From NCBI GenBank assembly GCA_019916065.1, contig CM034236.1:55456690-55520689 (forward strand): DNA of 64,000 bases, written 5' to 3'. Under the pieces are notes generated by a model that had not been told where the DNA came from, ran no database searches, and saw only the letters and a list, made by a program, of their open reading frames with translations. Below are positions 12,501 through 23,762 of the stretch, piece after piece. Source of the stretch: Vitellaria paradoxa (lineage: Eukaryota > Streptophyta > Magnoliopsida > Ericales > Sapotaceae). The position numbers and the translations under genes were made by a program. The stretch's first letter is position 1; the number at the start of each line of letters is the position of its first letter.

Positions 12501-14828
12501 GATCATTAGATTGAGAAGTGATCATGGTAAAGAATTTGAAAACTCTGAATTCTCTGATTTTTGTGATGAATGTGGTATTTTGCATGAATTTTCTACTCCT
12601 AAAACACCTCAACAAAATGGGGTTGTTGAAAAGAAAAATAGAGTTCTCCAAGAAATAACTCGAGCAATGTTGCATGGTAAGAAAATGCCCTTAAGGTTTT
12701 GGGTTGAGGGATTAAATACTGCTTGTTACATTAGTAATAGAGTATTTGTGAGAAGGGAAACAAAAGCCACATCATACGAACTTTGAAATGGTAAGAAACC
12801 AAGTGTAAAATACTTTCACATCTTTGGGAGTAAATGTTTCATTTACCGTGATAGAGAATCGTTGGGTAAATTTGATGCAAGATGTGATAAAGGGATTTTT
12901 CTTGGTTACTCCACAAACAGTAAAGCTTATAGAGTTTTTAACTTGAAACATTCTACTGTAATGGAGTCCATAAACGTGATTGTTGATGATGATCCTGTTA
13001 ATTTTGTTTGCAGGTTAAATTCAGGAGATGATGAACATGAATTCACAATTTATCCTCATGAAGAATCCATGTTAGAAAGACAAGGGGATGTGCAGGAAAT
13101 TGGAATTGAGACCAGTGGAGATATGCCAAGAGATGAAGAAGAAGAAAATGAAGATGAAAATCAGCAATTGACTCTCAATCCTTCATCAAGAGTAAAGTTG
13201 AATCATCCACTCACACAAGTTATTGGAGGGTAACAACCCCTATGAAAACTAGGAGGCAAGTTCGCAATGAGGTAACTTATTTGTATTATACTTCATGCAT
13301 TGAGCCTAAAAATGTAAAAGAGGCTCTTCTTGACTCTCATTGGATTAATGCCATGCATGAGGAACTAGAACAATTTTCTAGAAATGAAGTTTGGGAACTT
13401 GTGCCTAGACCTAGTGATGTTAATGTTATAAGGACCAAATGGATTTTCAAAAATAAAACCGATGAATTTGGCACTATTGTAAGAAATAAAGCTAGACTAG
13501 TTGCACAAGGGTATACTCAAGTTGAAGGAGTGGATTTTGATGAGACTTTTGCACCCGTGGCTAGACTAGAATCAATTCGGATTTTGTTGGCCATATCTTG
13601 CTGCTTAGGATTCAAACTCTTTCAAATGGATGTAAAAAGTGCATTTTTGAATGGTTTTATAAAAGAAGAAGTTTTTGTTGAGCAACCAAAAAGCTTCATT
13701 GATTCTAAACGTCCCAATCATGTGTTTCGTTTAAATAAGGCATTATATGGTTTAAAACAAGCTCCAAGAGCTTGGTATGAAAGACTTACCAAATTTTTGG
13801 TTGAGTCAAATTTTTCAAGGGGAAGTGTAAACAAAACATTGTTCATCCAAAGAGATTTTAAGGAAATTACCATTGCACAAATCTATGTGGATGACATTGT
13901 TTTTGGCTCAACTTCAGAAAAACATACCTTAAAGTTTGCTGAACTCATGAAAAGTCAATTTGAAATGAGTATGGTTGGTGAGTTTAATTTTTTCTTGGGG
14001 TTGCAAATTAAACAATTGAAAAATGGCATTTTCATATCTCAATCCAAGTATGCAAGAAATTTGGTGCAAAAGTTTGGACTCTCTACAACTAAGCATGCTA
14101 GGACTCCCATGGGCACAACTTCCAAACTAAACAAGGATGAATAAGGGAAGAGTCTTGATCAAACTCTTTACCGTAGCATGATTGGTAGCCTACTATACTT
14201 GACTGCTAGTCGTCCTGACATTACATTTAGTGTAGGCATTTCTGCTAGGTATCAATCCTATCCCAAAGAGTCTCATTTGAAAGCTGTCAAATGTATCATT
14301 CGTTATGTAAATGGGACTCTAGATTTTGGTATCTGGTTTTCCAATGATTCTTCTTCAGAAATTTCTTATTATTCAGATGCAGATTGGACAGGGTGCTGTG
14401 ATGACAGAAAAAGCACTTCGGGAGGCTGTTTTTACATATGAGGGAACTTGGTGGCTTGGCATAGCAAGAAACAGAACTCCATTTCACTTTCAACAGCCGA
14501 AGCTGAGTACATTGCAGCCGGGATCTGTTGTGCTCAAGTTTTGTGGATGAAGCAAATGCTTTTAGATTATGGAATCAATCAAGGTACTACGTCCTTATTT
14601 TGTGATAACTTGAGTATTTTCAATATTTCCAAAAATCCTGTTCAACACTCTCGCACAAAACACATTGACATAAGGCATTATTTTATAAGAGATCTTGTTG
14701 AGAGACAAGTGTTGAGTTTAGAACACATATCCACTGACCAACAACTTGCTGATATGTTTACAAAGCCATTGGAAGCTTCAAGATTTGAATATTTTCGTTC
14801 ATCTCTTCGAGTTATACTTCTTGAATAG
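9517..14828 (+). pseudogene. Copia gag-pol polyprotein, interrupted
   Basis: One reading frame runs from about 9517 to 13233, with stops at 9799, 10129, 12484, 12784 and 13231. A shift by one base then leads to the frame 13242-14828, with stops at 14142 and 14439. No ATG is seen at the expected gag start. Domains in order: gag (9550-10130), CCHC knuckle CFECKGYGHFANEC (10399), charged coiled-coil stretch, second knuckle (about 11385), protease with LDSG (about 11748), integrase HHCC (12121-12255) and catalytic core (12310-12660), reverse transcriptase with YVDD (about 13884), and RNase H (14360-14828). Most stops replace CAA, CGA or TGG-like codons, so they look like C-to-T decay. The protein copied the element; this copy cannot make it. 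Confidence 0.92.
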
Positions 14829-16748
14829 ATTTTTCACAATCCTTGAAATAAATGATCTTATAATTTTTGCTATGAACTTAAATTGAAAATGAGATCATGC
14901 AGTGTCCTTTAAGTTTTGAAATATTCAAATGAGTAAGAATTTAATTGAACTTAATATATATTTACACTTTCCATCCTTGGCCATTGCCTTATTTTTGTAG
15001 AATTCTTTCTAAATTTTGTGATGTGGAAAGATGGTATTGAAAAATATTGATTTTTAAGATCACATTTATGTTTACTTTCAACTTAGTTGATGTCGAACAC
15101 TGGGTCAATTGAGATGGTATCTTTCTTGGATTCCTAGTGTGATGTTTACATTGGATTGACCCAAAATTGATTAGCCCACAAGTTTCTCTATTCTAAGTTA
15201 TATATTTTTTGGGGGTATTGAAGTTGTTGAGTGTCATTCCCCATAATAGTGATGAAAAGGGTTACCACCTCATTTTCAAATGTTTATCAAAATGAGTTAA
15301 GAAAGAAAAAAAAATGGGTGTGTGAAAACCATCATCACATTGCACTTATTGAATTTTATCTTGCTTTGGAGAGATAAGGATGATTGAATTAAAATTGCAA
15401 GTCAAATTTCATTTCTTTCAAAATTGGGAAGGTTGCTTCATTCTTATTGTTGGGCAATTGATTGGTTTGACTTCCATGTAAATATTTACTAGAGAATTTG
15501 AATGTGATTCCACAGCTAGTACCTGGTCTTGAGATGTTAATTGAGTTAATTGACAAACATTTGTGTGGAATTAATGTCTTATTTGAAATGCTTCTCTGCC
15601 CATTATGTGTATTTTTAAGGTGTTTACAAAACTATAGGCAGTGTGTCACTGATTTATTATGTTTGTCAATATCATGTTTTTATAAGTTCTGAAAATTTGA
15701 TATTTTAACTCTTAATTGACACTAAGTGTTCGAATAATTGATTTTTGCTCATAGCTCTAATTGTTTGTATCAAATATCTTGTATTGAAATTGATCTATCT
15801 GAGACAGTATTTTCCTTGATAATGGTTGTTGTTGGCTTATTATTAGCGAAAATTTTCTACTTCATGAAATATTTTTTGTGTGAGGTCTGTGGGCATTTCA
15901 CGTGATTTTTGTTGGCACAAGGTTTTCTTATTCCATCTCATAAAACCCCGCCTGAGTTGTCTGAACAATCCAATTTGTTTAGTGGGCCTTCATCAAAATC
16001 TGCAATTTTCTCTTGGGCCAAATCAATCTTATTTTTGTCTTTTTTGTTTTGTCTTTACTTGATGCAAGTGGTCCAATCTTCCATTTGTCCTTGTATGGTC
16101 CACTAACCTATTTTTGGCTGCAAATTAAAAAGTGGTGTGACTAAGTTGGGCTAAAAGCTTATTTCACTGAGTGGGCCATACACAGTGTACAAATTTTGGT
16201 GTAGCTATGGTACAATTACGGTGATATGTTAAATTTTGATTGGGTTGGGTCTTTTTCAGATTGATACTCTTAGCTAGAATTGTGCGTGCATATGCATGTC
16301 TTCTTTTCATTTTTAAATTAAATCAATCTGAGTTTGATAGGTGTATTTTTTTTTTTTTTTTGTGTGGATTTATCTGCACACTGATCATGCAATTAATGTC
16401 TCCATTTTCCCGTGAAACCCTTCGTCTGCCACAACTTTTCACATCTCCAGCACGTCACCTTCTTTCTCCAGCACACAGGCATCTATAAACCCTAACCCCT
16501 TACAAGTCATATATACATCACTCTCAAAAATCCTTCTTCGACAGCATTCTCGAACTCCTTTTGAGCAATTCTTCTCCTCATGTTATTGGCAACACAGTTT
16601 TGGGGTTGAGTGTATATCTTTATCAAGTGACCAGATTACCATTCTCCTTGATTTATCAGAAACCGCTATCTTTTGCATCATACTTCTTCATCCATCTCTA
16701 CTACACTTACATTCACCCTTCTGTAAACCCTCATTTCAGTCCGCATCA
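14829..16748 (+). other. Copia internal non-coding region between pol and third gene
   Basis: About 1.9 kb without a convincing open frame. Near its end, ctataaaccctaacccc (about 16483) resembles a TATA box with a plant leader, roughly 265 bp before the third gene's ATG. It could drive a separate transcript; this is inference. Confidence 0.5.
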
Positions 16749-18167
16749 ATGGCCAAAATTAGACTTCCTAAATCCTCGAGTCTCTTTGGATCCAAACTAT
16801 CCCCAAAAGCAGCCTTGCAAAAGAAGAATAGTACTCCCTCCAATAGTTGGACTTCCCCCACTACCAGAGCCAAGGCTTCATTCAAAAAGAGAGGCTCCTC
16901 CTCCTCCTCGTCAAAATCCTTTTCCCCATCTCAGGTAAAATCTAAATCCAAACCCTCCTCTTCTGAATCTGATACTTTCATTGCTAGTGGTCAAGAGTTA
17001 TACAACTCTGTCTTCTCTCACCGACCTGTTCTTCTTGAACAGGCAGTAGATTTTTCTCATCTCACAAGGGATTTTTCTTTTATCAAAGAAATTTTTGTTA
17101 AACGGGGTTGGGTAAGAATCTGTTCAGAGTTAGTTCATGCCTCAGAAAATCTGGTACGTGAGTTTTACATGAACATGCATAATTTCTCACATGCTTTTGA
17201 GGGTTTTGACACAAAAGTTAAAGGGGTGTCCTTTTCTTTCACAGTAGACTCATTGGCTACATACTTCCACATAGACCGAGTCCCTGAAGCCCATTACCTG
17301 AACCTTGACTGGATGTCTCTTCCTCCTCCCTCTGAAATGGCTACGCCCATGAGAGATCCAGCACAACCCTGGTTTCCTGGCATGTCCTTCAAACATAGTG
17401 AGTTGACTGTTCCTTATTGCATTCTAAATCTGATTGTTGACTCTGTCATATCCCCTGCTCATCATTGCTCAGACATTTCTGAGGAAAGAGTGAAATTTCT
17501 CTACTGTCTCACCCATGACATTCCAATAGACTTGCCCTCTCTGTTATTTCAAAATATTTGCAATGCATTCCATCAGAAGGGCACTCGCGTTGGATTGCCC
17601 TATGGTATGTTTGTCACAAATCTCCTCAAAGCCCAGTTCAATATAGTCAGACGAGTTGATGAGTTGGCCATTGCTCAAGAGAAACCCATCAATCGGGTTA
17701 CCATTTCTCGCACTGTTGCCCAGAAAAAACCCTCTGTGTCTTCCTCTGATCCCCAATTCTCAGGACCTTCAATGGGTTATCCCCTACTCCATCTCTTCCA
17801 ACTGATCTTCCCTCTGGCACTTCCTCAACCGATCCTCATTCAGTTGTTGTGTTTGCTCTCAACGCCCTAACTAGTCGAATCACTCATTTGGAGAAGACCT
17901 TCTCTGATCGTATTACTCTTCTTGAACAAACTGTTTAATCTGAAATTGAGGGCACTCGTGTCTCCTTGTTGAATGAACTCAACACTACCAGCTGAGCCGC
18001 AATGCACTGCAAGGCCCAAATGGACTTCTTTGTCACCTCCCTTGGCAAAATTTCTTCCACAGCTCACACCTCATTGACATCAATTGGTGACACAGTTAAT
18101 GGACTTGTCCGTGAAGTTGGAGATCTAGTGGGTGTCTTCAATGAGATCAAAGCCTACTCCCGGTGAG
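16749..18167 (+). pseudogene. Sirevirus envelope-like third gene, frameshifted
   Basis: An ATG at 16749 opens a 373-codon frame with a serine/lysine-rich N-terminal tail followed by a conserved middle (FIKEIFVKRGW, about residue 113). That middle resembles the envelope-like or putative plant transposon protein encoded downstream of pol in Sireviruses. The frame ends at 17870, but similar heptad-patterned coding sequence continues in another frame to about 18167 with two further stops (17937, 17995), so the C-terminal coiled coil is broken off. I see no clear signal peptide. The biological role of this protein is not established. The name is historical and does not show infectivity. Confidence 0.7.
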
Positions 18168-18305
18168 GCCGAGCACGTTCTTGATTTGTTTTACTCAGAC
18201 TGTTCTCTTGGATCTTTTGGATGTTTTCTATATTTTTGGATGTTTTTGGATCTTGACTACAGTTCTTTCTTTACTTGTTAACTGTTTTCCTTTGTTAATT
18301 TCAAA

Positions 18306-18565
18306 CAAAAAGGGGGAGACATTTGGGATTAAGGGGGAGTGATCGTGTTTAAGGGGTGAGAAATTTGAATGTATGAATGAGGGGGAGTTGAATTGATTTT
18401 TGAAGTTAAATTGAATTGATTATCTGTGCTACTTTGCTTTATGCTTTTGAATTGTATTTCAGGTTTACTGTGGTTGCCGTTTAGGCCTAGAACTTGTGAC
18501 ATACTTTAATTGGATGTAAATTGGGGTATTGGGGTGTTTTGTCTCGGAATTGCCAAAGGGGGAGA
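18306..18565 (+). promoter_or_regulatory. Multiple polypurine tracts before the 3' LTR
   Basis: Purine tracts with gggggag occur at 18306-18319, 18331-18339, 18379-18387 and, abutting the LTR, 18555-18565. The last is the plus-strand primer site; extra copies are a described Sirevirus trait. Confidence 0.85.
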
Positions 18566-18566
18566 T

Positions 18567-19531
18567 TGTTAGTGTCTTTTAGCTTAGATTTTGTGTTGGC
18601 AATATCCGAGACAACACTTTGCTTGTATTTGTTCTTCTTCAATTGGGTAGAATGTCACAAGTTAGGTTGTTCGATGTTTAGACATGTACCAAAGAGTGTT
18701 TAGGCATCCTTATTGCTGGTTGGGAAGAGCACTGGAACTGGAAGAGAGGTGGTTGCTGTTTTAGCCTTTAATTGAACATCTTTTGGACTAAAATTTCTTT
18801 TTCCAGAAAGTTGGAATGCTTCACAAGCAGCTCGTTGGAAGTTCCTACCCACGAGATGCTGATGACAACTGGAAAATTTTGACCAGTGTGTAAGGGGGTC
18901 TTATGGGAAGTTCATGTGCAGTCTGTGCCCACGAACTGCCTGTGACGACGTCTAATTTTTTTAAGATCTGTCCAAATGACCTTTTTAACCCTCTCTTTTG
19001 ATATAAAAAGGTATTTTCTCTTCTCAACCCTAACTTTTTGGGACACAACGTCACTTGCTCTTTATTGATTTGGAAAGGAAACCAAAAATGGGACGAGGTA
19101 TGGTGTTTGCTTGATTTTGATTGGTAACCTCACCCACCATCTTTGGTAAAAGATCTATCATCTACCAGCTCAGATCTGTGGGTGGACAGCAGATTGGATG
19201 AGCTTCTTCGTGTATAGAAAGTCCTTCTCTTCACGGGCTGAGGTGTATTGCGGGATGTTAAGCAATCAAAGTTAGAATTGATGTTTAGACAAGTAGATCA
19301 ACAGGTAGTTGGTTGGGAAAACTTGTATTCCGTTTCTATGTACCTTGTAACCTCTTGTTTATAGTGAGATGTTTTTAGTTTGAGCCGCTGAAAGATCCGG
19401 GGTTATTTCTCCTTTGAGTTCAAAGGAGTTTTTCCCTAGTCAACAATTTCCTGTGTCTCTTTGGTTATTTCTTTTAGTTTCTGCTGTGGATGCTTGATTT
19501 GGATACTATATTGTGAGATTTGGGTCCTTCA
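18567..19531 (+). repeat. 3' LTR of the Copia element
   Basis: 965 bp, about 96% identical to the 5' LTR by hand alignment. Differences are mostly transitions. Confidence 0.93.
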
Positions 19532-19790
19532 ATGCTAAACAGCACCAAAAAGCATCTTTTAATTTCATTATTTTCTTTTTTTTAATTATTTTATTTTATT
19601 TTTTTGACATGATATCATTCATCCACATATTCGATTAACATATATACAACATGTTTATAAAATCTAAATCACATATTTGGTTGGGTAGTTCCATTGCACT
19701 GTCCACTCCATCTTGGATCTCATTACATAAAAAAATGGTCATGGAAATTTCAATCTTTGATGTAATTAGAAAATAAAAAAAATTAATCTT

Positions 19791-20130
19791 TTGGAGTCGG
19801 GGAGAAACCCGCAACCGTTACCAATGGGTGTGTACTGTGTGAAACTCGCCCCGTGGCCCTAGCTGACAAAAAATCACGAGGAGGTAAACCAGTTTAGGCA
19901 AATCATAACTGACCGACTTAGCTGATAAGGCTGTTAGATGGCCCTCCACAATTAGAGGAAGAACTGCCCTCGGAGAGTAGTCGAATCTGGGACCTATTAG
20001 TCCCAAACTTTTCAGCCCGCCATCCGAACCAACTCAACTACCACCGGAGAAGAGTTGAACTTGGATCTCATTGGTCCCAGACTTTTCAACCCGTCATCCA
20101 AACCAACCCAACTATTTTTTACGGGACCAA
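19791..20130 (-). mobile_element. tRNA-derived SINE with two tandem head copies
   Basis: The insertion in module A is flanked by aaaaattaatctt repeats (19778-19790 and about 20134-20146). On the minus strand it begins with a tRNA-like head: gttgggttggtttggatg as A-box and a degenerate B-box. A second, similar head (gtagttgagttggttcgg; ggtcccagattcgac) follows from about 20050 down to 19966, then a unique body. Two Pol III-type heads in tandem suggest a dimeric SINE or insertion of one SINE into another's 5' end. Confidence 0.7.
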
Positions 20131-20610
20131 AAAAAAAAATTAATCTTGACCTGCCCTTGGTCATCCCAAAAAAAAAATTAATCTTGACCTGTCCTTGGTC
20201 ATCCCAAATGGCACGTTTTTTAAGTCCTCTGTCTTCCTGCGGGGCCCAACCTTGAAGACTTTTGACTGGCTGACCGTGGTGGGGAGGGCGAATCAAATAA
20301 TATATAATTCATAGGTAATAATTTTTTAAGCTCCAAGTCTTTCTGCGGGGCCCAAGTTGAAAACTTTTGATTGGCTGACCGCGGCGGCAAGAGCGAAAAT
20401 CAAATATGGTGGGTAACAATTTTCCTTCTCCTTTATGATTGCGATTGTGGAACGGAGTGATGGGGTTCAAAATTTCTGGAGTGTTATACAGAACACGGCA
20501 ATGATTATTTTCTCCAATAGCGTAGTCGTACACATATAGTATAAAATAATGTATATACATGTGTATATAACCTAATCCTAATAAAAGTAAGGCTTAAATC
20601 ACAACAATAT

Positions 20611-20759
20611 TCTCTTTGTTTGAAACTAAATAAAATAAAATAAAATTTTATAAATTTTTATAAATATGAATTACGAGACAATAAAATTTAAATTTTTCAC
20701 TCACTGCACGAACGACGAAAATTTACTTTTACGATTTTATATAACTTCAAACACACCCA
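20611..20759. mobile_element. MITE in module A copy 3
   Basis: About 149 bp interrupt caatatt|tgtaaaatattt, which is contiguous in module A elsewhere. Imperfect ends ctttgtttgaa and ttcaaacacaccc form a short inverted repeat. It shares the internal tcactgcacg with the elements at 28743 and 31676. Confidence 0.6.
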
Positions 20760-21114
20760 ATGTAAAATATTTATCACTATTTCTTTAATGTAAAATATTT
20801 GTGTCCTGCTTGCAGCATCAATCAATTTGTTTTCTATTTTATTTTCTTCATTTATTTATTGATTTTCCTTTTTCAGCATCTTTTATATGTAAAACATCTC
20901 TACATTCATTGGAATGCAGGCAATTAGTCTGACTTCAGTATTTGAACTTCGCAGAAAATATAGTTGTAGAAGAAGGTACTTGATAGAGGAACTGAGGGTA
21001 TATTTGATAAGTGGGAATATAATGGAATCCATTTCTATTTTAATTTATTTGTATAATTGGTATCAAAAAAATTAAACTGGAATATTGTTCTCTAAGATTA
21101 GCTATTTACACATA

Positions 21115-21272
21115 GGGTGTGTTTGGAGTCTCAAAAAAAATAAAAAAAAAATCAATGGGTGGGATTGATGTGATGTAAAAATGATAGGTGGTAAAATATA
21201 ATTGGAAGGATTTGAAAACTTTTGAAATTTTTTTGAAGTTTTTTGATTTTTTTTTGTAACACCAAACGAGCC
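21115..21272. mobile_element. MITE ahead of module B block 1
   Basis: The 158-bp insertion has ends gggtgtgtttgg and ccaaacgagcc, inserted into a sequence that is uninterrupted near 29311 and 32241. Non-coding. Confidence 0.65.
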
Positions 21273-21404
21273 TTAATTGAGAAAAAAACACTCCACAATT
21301 TAAGTGATTAAATAGTCATTCCATTCTAATCAAGATTCAATTGATAAAAAAAAAAAAAAAAAAGAGCAACTACTAGACTATCAAAAATTTTTCTCAATTA
21401 CTTT

Positions 21405-21720
21405 CTTGGGTTGTAAAATGATCATTTTACAGTTAGACCCTTTTTTCAACCTAGATATAAACTCAACTTATAAAATAATTGTTTTACTTTTGGTCCGTTT
21501 TTTTGTCCGATTTCATATTTTGGACTCTCCAAAATGCTAAAATATATTCATTGATACGTTTCTTAATAATGAAACAAAATTTTATCTAATTCAAACTTAG
21601 GTTGTAAAATAGACATTTTATTCCCGAGTCTATTATTTGCCCACATTTATATCTTGGACTTCCCAAAAGATTAAAACACGTTTCCCCTTCAAATTAATTG
21701 AGCCATTTTCTAAAACTTGT
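21405..21720. repeat. Module B, block 1 (three units, truncated)
   Basis: Three diverged units carry the core gtaaaatgaNcatttta (near 21412, 21467 and 21603). The block stops at a partial LTR element. Confidence 0.7.
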
Positions 21721-22891
21721 TTATGTTTGAAATAAGTGAATTGAAATTGGAGACTTAGATCAAATACTTTGATGCAATACCTGAATTTTTCTAACTTGTC
21801 TGAATTTACTAAGATAATCTCTTGATTTTTCAAAGCATCAATGCTGATTAATCGCAATTTTCTTGCATGTTTCTAATCAAATTGACTTGCAAATTCAATT
21901 GTAGTAGATTTTACTTGTAAGTTTGGCACAGAATTAATACCTTCATGCTCATGTTTTGCATCCTTACCTTGCATTTTTTCCCGCACATCTCAAGAACCTT
22001 GAGACTGAGAATTTTTGCTTGTAGATTTTCCTTTCTCTGCCTCAAGTTTTTTTTAATGTTGATTTTGCTAATTTTACCTCTGATTAGGGAGTTCTCGGAT
22101 CTATCACCTTTTTTTTCGTATAATTTTTGAAAACTAATGGTTCTTTCTTTTTAAGGTGTTCCATTAGTCTATTGATTATCAGAATTAACATCCCCTATGA
22201 CCTGAGATTGAGAGGAGATCCACTGTGTTGGTGATCTTCTTGAGTTGTCTTTCCCTTGGCAGGGTTAAGATTCAATGCTTCAGATAATGCTTCCAAGGTA
22301 TTATCTAATTTTTGCTCTTATTCTTCTATTAACTTCGTTAGGTGTTGTAGTTGTTGACTCATGAATTTGTTGAATTGCAGGAACTGCTCATACATCTCCT
22401 CGGTCATCTCCTCTTCTACCATCCAAGAACCTTGAATTTTTGCCATTTGAGAATCCAAAACGGCTCTTATGCCAATTGTTGTGAGTTCTCATTCCTCGTG
22501 CTTGAATGGTGAGAAAGATAATAGAGAAGTGAAAAAAAGAAAATAAGAGATTAGATTGAATTTGAGAGAAATCCAATAAATCTCCTACATGAGATATAAT
22601 TCTCCGGGAAAATATTTCATTTCATAATCCTCTCATTACATCAATATAAGCTATATGTATAATTCTTACTAACTAATTGTATAACAGCCTAACAGAAAAT
22701 ATTCTACTTCTAGAATTAGCTGGAAGTCCCATGATGATGGCTGGATTTAACTGAATTGTATCTTCTTTCTTGGGCCGCTTTTCTTGGGCCACTCATATAG
22801 TTCGGTTGAATGGATTTTTGATTGAATTGAGCTTCATTACTTTCCAATCCGCCCGCCCACTTATTTTGTTCAATGTTGCAGCCCACTAACA
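21721..22891 (-). mobile_element. Partial LTR retrotransposon: one LTR, primer site and gag start
   Basis: On the minus strand a probable 415-bp LTR (22891-22477) starts TGTTAGTGGG and ends CACAACA. It is followed by a primer-site-like attggcataagagc (22476-22463), then gag-like codons from about 22460 down. These include MAKIQGSW and a glutamine/glutamate-rich helix (MYEQFLQFNKFMSQQL), with stops. The element is truncated at about 21720, where module B begins; no second LTR was found in the window. Family (Gypsy or Copia) cannot be assigned from gag alone. Confidence 0.6.
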
Positions 22892-22963
22892 AACCCAAAC
22901 CCATATCTCTTAACGGTTCCCTTCCCTCTGAGTTAATGATCTACAATAGGTTGCTTGGATGTA

Positions 22964-23211
22964 CGCCCTCAGGGTTTAGCGCAGTTGGTATTCGGACAGC
23001 AGATTTGTATCCAAGGTGCACGGTTCGAGTCCAGGCTCCGCATTGTGTGGGAGTCTCACTCTATGAAATATGGGAGGCCCCTGATGCGTCCCGGTACCGG
23101 ACTTCCTGTCTAGGAGGTCGCTGCGTACCTAATTTACCTCTCACACGATACTCATAGGGCCGGACAGTGTGGACCGGTTAGGGTGTCCGGACTTACACCT
23201 TTTTGTATCCA
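22964..23211 (+). mobile_element. tRNA-derived SINE with 16-bp target duplication
   Basis: The 248-bp element has a perfect 16-bp flanking repeat (aggttgcttggatgta, 22948-22963 and 23212-23227). Its 5' part holds Pol III signals: A-box-like tagcgcagttgg (about 22977) and B-box ggttcgagtcc (about 23023). It ends with a ttttt run followed by gtatccaa. The perfect duplication implies recent insertion. It is not a functional tRNA, because the acceptor and anticodon stems do not close. Confidence 0.85.
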
Positions 23212-23227
23212 AGGTTGCTTGGATGTA

Positions 23228-23599
23228 ATTATACATGCACCTTTGCCTTTATTACTCACCTGCTCACCATAAATACTGCACCTACCACCGCTGCCCTTCT
23301 CGCCGGTTGGGTTGAGTCGTGGCCCTTCATCCGAAGCCTTCCATGTGTAAGGTTTCGAAGCTGATCTGAAGGCTTAGATTTACTGAAGTTATTAGAAGTG
23401 TATTTCCCAGCTGTGTCGCTTCATCTTGCTCTTTACTGATTTTGCCATAGTTGTGCTTCTCCATCTCTGTTTCATCTTCGTTCTCCATTTTTCCTGTAAC
23501 AGTGATTTGCTTTCCCCTCGTCTGATTTATCCCAACATCCTTGTTACTCTCTCTCGCCATCTTGCTTCTATTATTGTATAATATCAGTCACATAACAGA
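23228..23599. other. Intergenic, unrecognised
   Basis: A minus-strand open frame of 77 codons (23560-23327) is hydrophilic and glutamate/lysine-rich but resembles nothing I recognise. It may be a transposon fragment. No other signal seen. Confidence 0.3.
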
Positions 23600-23762
23600 G
23601 AGGAGGACTTCCCTTGGATGCCTACCCATGATTGTTTCTAGTGCCACCACTCATCTACAAACATTGCTCTTCAGAGTCACAACCAATGTGTAGGCAAGTT
23701 CTGCACAAATGAAAAAGAAATCACTAGAAAAGTTGGCGGATTGAAATGCCTTGATAAAACAA
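23600..23762 (-). pseudogene. Kinase relic: exon 2 start plus intron of an RLK
   Basis: Nucleotide similarity to RLK2 exon 2 and intron (24870-25020) is clear: ggatgcctacccatgattgtttctag, then gcaagttctgcacaaatgaaaaag and the intron's ccttgataaaac. Much of the exon between is deleted or altered. It is a remnant of another RLK copy lying just downstream of RLK2. Confidence 0.75.

Larger units (their letters stand above)
8494..19531 (+). mobile_element. Sirevirus-type Ty1/Copia retrotransposon, complete but degenerate
   Basis: The 11,038-bp element is bounded by 966- and 965-bp LTRs starting TGTTAG and ending CTTCA, with target duplication atgct (8489-8493 and 19532-19536). The empty site is preserved at 625-629. 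Order: 5' LTR, tRNA-Met-type primer site, gag, protease, integrase, RT, RNase H, about 1.9 kb non-coding, envelope-like gene, polypurine tracts, 3' LTR. Integrase before RT defines Copia. The second zinc-knuckle motif (CHHCRIKGHIRLFC), a third gene and repeated polypurine tracts fit Sirevirus/Maximus. A hand count gives about 35 substitutions and 3 indels between LTRs (about 3.7%). Stops and frameshifts make it non-autonomous now. Confidence 0.93.
19532..20900. repeat. Module A, copy 3, right part
   Basis: The cassette resumes at atgctaaacagcacc, matching 625 onward. It contains the duplicated gattggctgaccg segments (about 20262 and 20371) and two later insertions: a SINE (19791-20130) and a MITE (20611-20759). 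A 37-bp unit (aattaatcttgacctg...ggtcatccc) is tandemly doubled at 20131-20205. Confidence 0.75.

Noticed and set aside
16749..17870. Third Copia gene as a host gene or true viral envelope
   Set aside because: It lies between pol and the 3' LTR of a bounded element, and I see no clear signal peptide or membrane anchor; it is element-encoded and only envelope-like by position.
22970..23045. Possible tRNA gene (A- and B-box present)
   Set aside because: No acceptor stem closure and no anticodon arm that folds, and it is embedded in a 248-bp unit with a 16-bp target duplication. It is a SINE head.
23327..23560. 77-codon minus-strand frame as a small protein gene
   Set aside because: No homology recognised, no promoter or conserved flank; kept only as an unassigned frame in the intergenic entry.
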